A stretch of 64,000 nucleotides of DNA from Desulfomonile tiedjei (GTDB taxonomy: Bacteria; Desulfobacterota; Desulfomonilia; Desulfomonilales; Desulfomonilaceae), in assembly GCA_016218715.1 (NCBI GenBank), contig JACRDG010000048.1, positions 186,001 to 250,000 of the forward strand. Reading direction: 5' to 3'. The translations under genes were made by a program, and so were the position numbers. This document shows, piece by piece, positions 58,738 through 64,000 of the stretch (position 1 is its first letter; every line of letters begins with the position of its first letter). Under the pieces are notes generated by a model that was not told the DNA's origin, ran no database searches, and worked only from the letters and a program-made list of their open reading frames with translations.

Positions 58738-60141
58738 ATGGAGCAACACACCTGGAGGTCATTAGAAATGTTAGAGGGCGACGGTGATCCCCAAATGCTC
58801 ACCGGTTTGGGATCTTGTGTCACGGAATCGATAGACCTCAGCAGCGTGTTCGCCCAGGACCTGAGTGTTTCAGGCAGTTTTGACGTCCGGAGTCTTGACA
58901 AGACCTGGTTCGGAAAGCTGCTCATGAGTCTGCCTGTGCCAGCGTTTCTTGTCGATGCCTTCTGTCGAGTCACGTTTTGCAATGAGGCGTGGCAAAGACT
59001 CGGCATAAGCCCGTCTGAGATTCAAGGGCAAAGCTTCTTGGAATTCCTGGAAAACGCAGAGGCAGCGGAGGCCTATGAGACCTTCATAGCTTCCGTGTTT
59101 TCCGATAGAAAGTCCAGGCAGAAAGAAGAGAATCTTCATATTCGAACCAAAGTGATTCCGACTCGTATCTACTACCGTTCGGTTAGGTTACGAGAGAATA
59201 GAGTGATACTGGGTTTGGTGGAAAACTTGAGCCAACAGCGACGTCAGCTACTGCTTATGAAGAGAATCGAACAAGCCAAGGTGAGTTGGGAAAGGACATT
59301 TGACGCGGTCCCGGACCTGATTGCCATCACGGACCGGCAACGTCGAATTGTGCGACTTAATAGAGCCACTGCGGATCGCATTAGGATCTCGTATTCGGAA
59401 GCACTGGGAAGACCTTGTTATCAGATTCTCCATGGCGCGAACGAGCCACCGGCATTCTGCCCCTGGGGCAAAACAATTTCTGATGGAGTGCAGACGGCGA
59501 CGGGCTATCTCAATGAAAACCTGTCCGGGTACTTTGAGGAAACGATCTCTCCAATGAGAAATGCCCTGGGAAATGTCGTGGGGTCTGTCTTGGTCTGCCG
59601 GGATGTCTCTGAGAGCAAGCGACTCGAAGATGCGATGAATTACCATGCGACCCACGATGATCTTACCGGCGTGTTCAACCGTCGGCAGACCATGGAGTTG
59701 CTCGAAACAGCCTGTCGCGGAAGCGCTCGTTACAACCATCCGCTCAGCGCCTGTATCTGTGACCTCGACAAATTCAAGAGCGTGAATGACTGCTACGGCC
59801 ACCTTGCCGGTGACGCACTCCTCGTGATGTTCGTTAATGCTTTAAAGCACGAATTGCGTGCTGCGGATATAGCCGGACGCTACGGCGGTGACGAGTTCAT
59901 CGTGGTGTTTCCAGAGACGCCCATGAATGGAGCGGTCGAGAGCCTTGAACGCGTGAGACAGCGACTGGCAAGTATGCTCGCCAAGACTGAGTGGAAATCG
60001 GTGGGAGTCACCTGTAGCGCGGGGGTCGCCGAGCGGACTGACAAGTGCGCTACTGCTTCCAATTTGGTACGCGAAGCTGACAACGCTCTGCTCGCGGCCA
60101 AGCAGGCTGGACGCGATCGAATTGTGACGGCCGTCTCCTAG
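58738..60141 (+). CDS. PAS-PAS-GGDEF diguanylate cyclase
   Basis: The ATG at 58738 gives 467 residues. The first PAS (about 75-180) contains VPAFLVDAFCRVTFCNEAW; the second (about 195-300) contains VPDLIAITDRQRRIVRLNRA and CYQILHGANEPPAFCPWG. The GGDEF domain (about 310-467) has the intact active site RYGGDEF (383-387) and a product-inhibition I-site RAAD (374-377) five residues before it. It should make cyclic di-GMP in response to an unknown signal and be feedback-inhibited. No membrane segments are present, so it is cytoplasmic. Confidence 0.93.
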   Translation: MEQHTWRSLEMLEGDGDPQMLTGLGSCVTESIDLSSVFAQDLSVSGSFDVRSLDKTWFGKLLMSLPVPAFLVDAFCRVTFCNEAWQRLGISPSEIQGQSFLEFLENAEAAEAYETFIASVFSDRKSRQKEENLHIRTKVIPTRIYYRSVRLRENRVILGLVENLSQQRRQLLLMKRIEQAKVSWERTFDAVPDLIAITDRQRRIVRLNRATADRIRISYSEALGRPCYQILHGANEPPAFCPWGKTISDGVQTATGYLNENLSGYFEETISPMRNALGNVVGSVLVCRDVSESKRLEDAMNYHATHDDLTGVFNRRQTMELLETACRGSARYNHPLSACICDLDKFKSVNDCYGHLAGDALLVMFVNALKHELRAADIAGRYGGDEFIVVFPETPMNGAVESLERVRQRLASMLAKTEWKSVGVTCSAGVAERTDKCATASNLVREADNALLAAKQAGRDRIVTAVS

Positions 60142-60521
60142 GCACCGACTCCCGAGGATCGACAAGCCTTCCTCGGTCATGAGTCGGAGCGGATCACGAC
60201 CAATTACTTCGCTCACGAATCGATCGATCTTATTCAAGCTTCAGGGCGGGTTTTCTGGAAAGCTCGGTGCAAACCGGTGCAGTGGCGATCCTGAGACGAA
60301 AAACCAGCCGGCGACGATCCTGCCATCCCGCGGCCGACACCACTCACCCCGCCTTACCGACCGTTCACCTCATGAAGCTGCCGTTCATTTGGTTCTGAGT
60401 TGCCGTTTCTTCCCGACCGCTCACCAATGATCGAGCCGAGCAAGGAACCGAAGCGGATTCTCCCCGTGGACGATGCACGCCCAGGTAAGCGGAATTCATG
60501 GTGAGGTGAGAAGCACGACTC
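60142..60521. other. Intergenic region without a recognised gene
   Basis: Nothing gene-like is supported here between the cyclase stop and repeat copy 7. Confidence 0.4.
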
Positions 60522-60678
60522 ATACCAATGTGCGATTCAATAAGTAATATTGCTGAAGGGCGCTCCTGGGAGGTCTCCGGAGCGCAGCCAGGCTGTGCCG
60601 TTCGTAGCGGAGGAGGCCCCCAGGAACAGCCCAGAGCAGAGTCCTCGGATGTTACAAGTTGAACTGCACAGTGGTATC
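60522..60678. repeat. Family A repeat, copy 7, hybrid with family B-like interior
   Basis: The outer arms ATACCAATGTGCGATTCAAT / AGTTGAACTGCACAGTGGTA are family A. The interior lacks the GGGGGGAACTTC arms and instead holds GGCCCCCAGGAACAGCCCAG and AGCAGAGTCCTC, matching the tail of family B. Confidence 0.6.
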
Positions 60679-60773
60679 AGTATTCCGCGCCGGAGCCGAT
60701 CGCCTTGATTCAAGCCCTAGAGCAGTCCTGGAAACCAAATGGACACCTTTTTTGGGGGATGTGAGGATTTGGC

Positions 60774-60816
60774 TTGACAAGTTTCGGGCCTGTGCTTAAA
60801 GTTAAAGTTAACTTGA
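60774..60816 (+). promoter_or_regulatory. Promoter and operator-like palindrome of the MerR gene
   Basis: TTGACA (60774-60779), a 16-bp spacer and TTAAAG (60796-60801) are followed by GTTAAAGTTAACTTGAG. AAGTTAACTT (60805-60814) is a perfect palindrome. It resembles sites of MerR-type acyl-CoA regulators and may be autoregulatory. Confidence 0.5.
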
Positions 60817-60839
60817 GGTTTACCGAGGAGTACGAGTCT

Positions 60840-61253
60840 ATGGCCCCGATCAATACTCGCAAGGGGAACACTTTCACGATCTCAGAGCTGGCAGAGGAAC
60901 TCGACATCAGCCCCTCCACTATCCGTTTCTACGAAGAAAAAGGATTGATCAAACCACAGAGGACTCGCGGAAATCAGAGAGTCTACGCCAAGAAACATCG
61001 GGCGCGGCTCAAGATGATCCTGCGCGGCAAACGCTTCGGCTTCTCTCTTGATGAAATCGCGGACATGATCGGTCAAGAAGACATGGAGATGCATGAAATC
61101 GAGCAGATCGATCGAAGTCAGCGATTTCTTGACGAGAAGCTCAAGGAGCTCAATCATCGCAAAACCGAACTTGATTTGATAACGAGCGACATTCTCTCTT
61201 TCAAGGATAAGCTCGCCAAGAGAAGGCTCGAACTGGAGAAGAAACAAAAGTAG
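60840..61253 (+). CDS. MerR-family transcriptional regulator
   Basis: The ATG at 60840, with GAGGAG upstream, gives 137 residues. The winged HTH (about 10-80) reads FTISELAEELDISPSTIRFY and EEKGLIKPQRTRGNQRVY. A coiled-coil C-terminus (about 85-137) forms the dimer. No metal-binding cysteines exist, so it is not a metal sensor. It precedes an acyl-CoA dehydrogenase and a thiolase-like gene, as do LiuR-type regulators of branched-chain acyl-CoA degradation. This regulatory link is inferred. Confidence 0.88.
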   Translation: MAPINTRKGNTFTISELAEELDISPSTIRFYEEKGLIKPQRTRGNQRVYAKKHRARLKMILRGKRFGFSLDEIADMIGQEDMEMHEIEQIDRSQRFLDEKLKELNHRKTELDLITSDILSFKDKLAKRRLELEKKQK

Positions 61254-61391
61254 CCGCTTGCAGCAGCTGCACCGCGACTTTCGGCTCAACTGCTTCCGGA
61301 CTGCCGGCGGGAACACGCGATGCGGGATGGGAAAGGGAAACCTCTCAGACCGGGTGGATAAGTGCGGCCAAACATTTTGGAGGAGACAGAG

Positions 61392-62561
61392 ATGAATTTC
61401 GAACTCTCCGAGGAGCAGAGGATTCTCTCCGACACGGTATTCACGTGGGCCTCCAAAGAATTGGGGCCCTTGCAGGAGAAGATCGACGAGGAAGACTGGA
61501 TGCCGCCGGACTTCTTCTGCCGGCTCGGCGAGCTGGGAGTCTTGGGAATCACCGTTGACGAGAAATACGGGGGTCTGGGTCTGGACGTGCTCACCGAGGT
61601 GCTGGCGACAGAGCAGGTGGCCCGCATTTGCCCCGGTCCCGCCATGTCCATGGTCGCGCACATGGAGCTTTGTGCAGGCAACATCAGCCGCAACGCAGGC
61701 GAATACCTGAAAGAGAAATACCTGCCATCGCTCGTCAAAGGAGAGAAGATCGGTGCGATGGGCCTTACCGAGCCGAACGCGGGGTCCGACGCGATGGCTC
61801 TGCGTACTCGAGCGGTTAGGAAAGGGGATACGTACATCCTCAATGGCTCCAAAATGTTCATTACCAACGGTCCCATCGCCGACATTGTGCTGGTGTACGC
61901 CAAGACCGAACCCGATCTCGGCCCCAAAGGAATTTCAGCATTCATAGTGGAGAAAGACTTTCCCGGCTTTTCCGTGTCGAGAAAAATCAAGAAGGTGGGC
62001 ATGCGGGGTTCGCCGACCGCTGAGTTGAGCTTCGACGATTGCCAGGTCCCGGCTGAGAACGTGGTAGGCGACATCAACCGAGGTGTAGCGGTGATGACAA
62101 GGGGTCTTGATATTGAGCGCATCGTGGTGGCCGGTCTCTCTCTGGGTATTGCCCGGCAAACTCTGGAGTACTCCATCAAATACTCCCGAGAACGGCATCA
62201 GTTCGGTCACCCCATATGCGAATTTCAGATGATCCAGGCCAAGCTGGCGGAGATGTATGCACGGTACGAGGCTTCCCGCAACATCGTCTACCGGGCTGCG
62301 GACCGGGCGGAACAATGTGAGCGCGGCGGTAAGGGCACCGAACTCACTCGACTGGCGGCTACAGCGATACTGTACGCAGCGGAAGCGGCGACTCACAACG
62401 GATCCGATGGGGTTCAGGTACATGGTGGGTACGGGTACTGCCTGGAGTTCCCTGTTCAGAAGCTGTGGCGTGATGCAAAGCTCTTGGAGATCGGCGCTGG
62501 TACTACGGAAATACGCAAGATGATCATCGCCCGTGAACTCTTGTCAAAAGGAAGCGTATAG
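61392..62561 (+). CDS. Acyl-CoA dehydrogenase
   Basis: The ATG at 61392 after GGAGGAGA gives 389 residues. Features: MNFELSEEQRILSDTV, GLTEPNAGSDAMALRTRAV, LNGSKMFITNGPIADIVLVY, RERHQFGHPICEFQMIQAK and VHGGYGYCLEFPVQKLWRDAKL. The catalytic-base segment reads IGAGTTEIR (Ala where the Y-E-G-T type has Glu), as in a large subgroup of the family in which the base lies on another helix. It oxidises an acyl-CoA to enoyl-CoA and passes electrons to ETF. It is part of the MerR-controlled group. Confidence 0.92.
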   Translation: MNFELSEEQRILSDTVFTWASKELGPLQEKIDEEDWMPPDFFCRLGELGVLGITVDEKYGGLGLDVLTEVLATEQVARICPGPAMSMVAHMELCAGNISRNAGEYLKEKYLPSLVKGEKIGAMGLTEPNAGSDAMALRTRAVRKGDTYILNGSKMFITNGPIADIVLVYAKTEPDLGPKGISAFIVEKDFPGFSVSRKIKKVGMRGSPTAELSFDDCQVPAENVVGDINRGVAVMTRGLDIERIVVAGLSLGIARQTLEYSIKYSRERHQFGHPICEFQMIQAKLAEMYARYEASRNIVYRAADRAEQCERGGKGTELTRLAATAILYAAEAATHNGSDGVQVHGGYGYCLEFPVQKLWRDAKLLEIGAGTTEIRKMIIARELLSKGSV

Positions 62562-62732
62562 ACTTTGGGGAAACCGTATTCGAGCGGCCACGACTGCTCG
62601 TCCAATCCTGCCGGAATGCGCATCAGTTGGTTTTGGAACGAGCCCCTCTGGCCTTGATTGGGGGCTCTTGGAGTCTGCACTGCGTGGATAAGGAAACGAA
62701 GGGATACCAGAGGAAAGGAGGGCTCCTCACTC

Positions 62733-63926
62733 ATGTCCAAGAGAGTCGGAATCATCGGCGCGGCCGTGACCCCATTCAAAGGGCGATGGCAAGAAAAGAC
62801 GTACTACGAACTGGCCCAGTGGGCCACAAGAGAAGCCTGTAAGGACGCTCAAGTATCAATTCATGACGTCGAATCAGCCTTCTACGGGATTTACAACGAC
62901 ATCTTCGAACGAACCTGCATACCGGAGCACGCCATCCATGGACTTCTCGGCATGCAGAACAAGTTCGGAACGCGCATCTCAACCGGCGGTGCCACCGGTG
63001 CGTACACCATGTCGGCGGCCCACGCATACCTTGCTGCAGGCCGCTTCAAGACCGCGCTGGTTCTGGGGGTGGAAAAGGCCACGGACTGTTTTGATTTTGC
63101 ATCGATGTCTGCCACACCGGAGGTCATCAAGACCATTGGATGGTCCGGTGACAGTTTTTTTGAGCAGCCGATCGGATGGACCGCTTCCGACAGTTATGCA
63201 GAGGTCGTGCTCGCGTACATGGATGAACATCCCGGAGACCTGAAACCCGAGACCACCGCTGAAATATCGGCCCAGTTGAGCCGGCAGGTCAGAACCAATC
63301 CGTATGCCCAGCGCCAGTTCGACCAGGTAACACGCGAAGAGGTCATGAATTCCCGGCTCGTGGTCTACCCGTTCAGAGAGCTGGAAATCTGCGTCTATTC
63401 AGAGGGGGCTGCTGCCCTGATCCTTGCGGAGGAGGAGACGGCACTCGCCATTTCCAGGAATACCGGAAAACCGGTGGTCTGGATTACCGGTCTTGGTGAA
63501 GCGAACGAACACTCGTTCGTCGGCAAGAATCACAAGATCATGTCGCGCATCATGTCGGATTACTACGCCTCCCGGAGAGCGTACGAGATGGCCGGTATCA
63601 AGGATCCCACGCAGTCAATCCAGATTGTGGAACTGCACGACGCGTTTGTGCATCAGCTCGAAATCAGTATGGCGGAGTTCGGTTTGGTACCGCCCGGACG
63701 CGCGGACGCGCTCATTGACGAGGGCCTCATGACTCCCGGCGGAAAGTACCTCGTGAACCCCTGCGGCGGCTTGATCTATTGCGGACACGCGGTAGGAGCC
63801 AGCAACGTCATGTCGGCATGGTCCGCGCGAAACGAACTCCTTGCCAGAGGGCTGCATACCGCCCTGGTTCACGGCACAGGGAGCACCATCGCACAATATA
63901 CCGCCTGCTTGATCCTGGAGTGCTGA
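62733..63926 (+). CDS. SCP2-type thiolase-like protein lacking the nucleophilic cysteine
   Basis: From the ATG at 62733 (GAAAGGAGG upstream) this is 397 residues with the thiolase fold: VGIIGAAVTPF, AAGRFKTALVLGVEKATD, QIVELHDAFVHQLEIS and NPCGGLIYCGHAVGASNVMSA with the conserved His. Where active thiolases have Cys (CaSG motif), this reads RISTGGATGA (about 81-90), so the nucleophile is missing. Thiolase-like proteins without this Cys that pair with DUF35 proteins include the aldolase Ltp2. A DUF35-like gene starts 21 nt downstream. It could therefore be an acyl-CoA lyase (retro-aldol) rather than a thiolase. Confidence 0.88.
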   Translation: MSKRVGIIGAAVTPFKGRWQEKTYYELAQWATREACKDAQVSIHDVESAFYGIYNDIFERTCIPEHAIHGLLGMQNKFGTRISTGGATGAYTMSAAHAYLAAGRFKTALVLGVEKATDCFDFASMSATPEVIKTIGWSGDSFFEQPIGWTASDSYAEVVLAYMDEHPGDLKPETTAEISAQLSRQVRTNPYAQRQFDQVTREEVMNSRLVVYPFRELEICVYSEGAAALILAEEETALAISRNTGKPVVWITGLGEANEHSFVGKNHKIMSRIMSDYYASRRAYEMAGIKDPTQSIQIVELHDAFVHQLEISMAEFGLVPPGRADALIDEGLMTPGGKYLVNPCGGLIYCGHAVGASNVMSAWSARNELLARGLHTALVHGTGSTIAQYTACLILEC

Positions 63927-63946
63927 GAAATGGAGGAGGTAATCCA

Positions 63947-64000
63947 ATGAAGACCGGCACAGGTAAAGTCATTCCCTATGAGTATATCCCTGATGAGGGA
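63947..64000 (+). CDS. Start of a probable DUF35 (Zn-ribbon/OB-fold) partner protein, truncated by the window end
   Basis: ATG 63947, preceded by GGAGGAGG, opens an 18-codon frame (MKTGTGKVIPYEYIPDEG) that runs off the end. Only position suggests DUF35, whose genes regularly follow SCP2-type thiolases. No zinc cysteines are visible yet. Confidence 0.45.
   Translation, partial: MKTGTGKVIPYEYIPDEG

Overview
The window reads as chromosomal DNA of a Gram-negative, anaerobic, sulfite/sulfate-reducing member of the Desulfobacterota (former Deltaproteobacteria). The basis is a complete dsrA-dsrB-dsrD operon, LPS export genes (lptA, lptB), an outer-membrane lipid transport operon (MlaEFD type) and acyl-CoA dehydrogenase/thiolase clusters typical of fatty-acid or aromatic-acid oxidising sulfate reducers. 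A Desulfomonile- or Syntrophobacter-like host is an inference. I found no tRNA, rRNA, CRISPR array or prophage.

Layout. 1-4.1 kb (+) is the conserved lptA-lptB-rpoN-hpf-ptsN block. 4.1-7.0 kb (-) holds murA-hisB-hisH. 7.4-11.5 kb (+) carries an HU-like protein, a secreted nuclease homologue, a GlcD-type flavoprotein and a secreted ankyrin protein. 11.7-21 kb (-) carries an alpha/beta hydrolase, glgC with a single-domain response regulator, the MlaEFD-lipoprotein transport operon and a DinG-like helicase. 21-30.2 kb is the dissimilatory sulfite reductase locus: two tandem DsrN/CobB-type amidases and an uncharacterised gene on the minus strand, divergent from dsrABD; then a dead IS1380-type element, a hairpin-rich leader and a small unidentified protein. 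30.6-35.5 kb (-) has prmA, an RNase E/G and a radical SAM/DUF2344 fusion. 36-41.2 kb has an NDP-forming acyl-CoA synthetase subunit, a glycosyltransferase, moaA and a ThiD-ThiN fusion. 41.5-49.5 kb is mixed: a VWA-OmpA protein, a HicB-like protein, an acyl-CoA dehydrogenase with its TetR-type regulator, a GAF protein, two CBS proteins and a broken copy of the TetR gene. 49.9-53.2 kb encodes a 1100-residue HD / P-loop / TPR protein, the best candidate for an undescribed signalling or defence system. 53.2-58.3 kb has a YhhN protein, a CPA1 antiporter, a K+ channel and a two-repeat HTH-like protein. 58.7-64 kb has a PAS-GGDEF diguanylate cyclase and a MerR-acyl-CoA dehydrogenase-thiolase-DUF35 cluster that runs off the end.

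Two families of dispersed palindromic repeats run through the window. Family A (about 80-95 bp, arms rich in GGGGGGAACTTCTTTG) sits directly on or beside stop codons of at least six genes. Family B (a GACAGGCATCTTGCCTGTC hairpin with flanks) lies between genes. One copy near 60.6 kb looks like a hybrid of the two.

Working together: dsrABD plus the DsrN-like amidases suggest production of sulfite reductase with amidated sirohaem. The acyl-CoA genes would supply electrons, under TetR- and MerR-type control with visible operator-like palindromes. All functional statements rest on motif recognition by eye; no database search was run.
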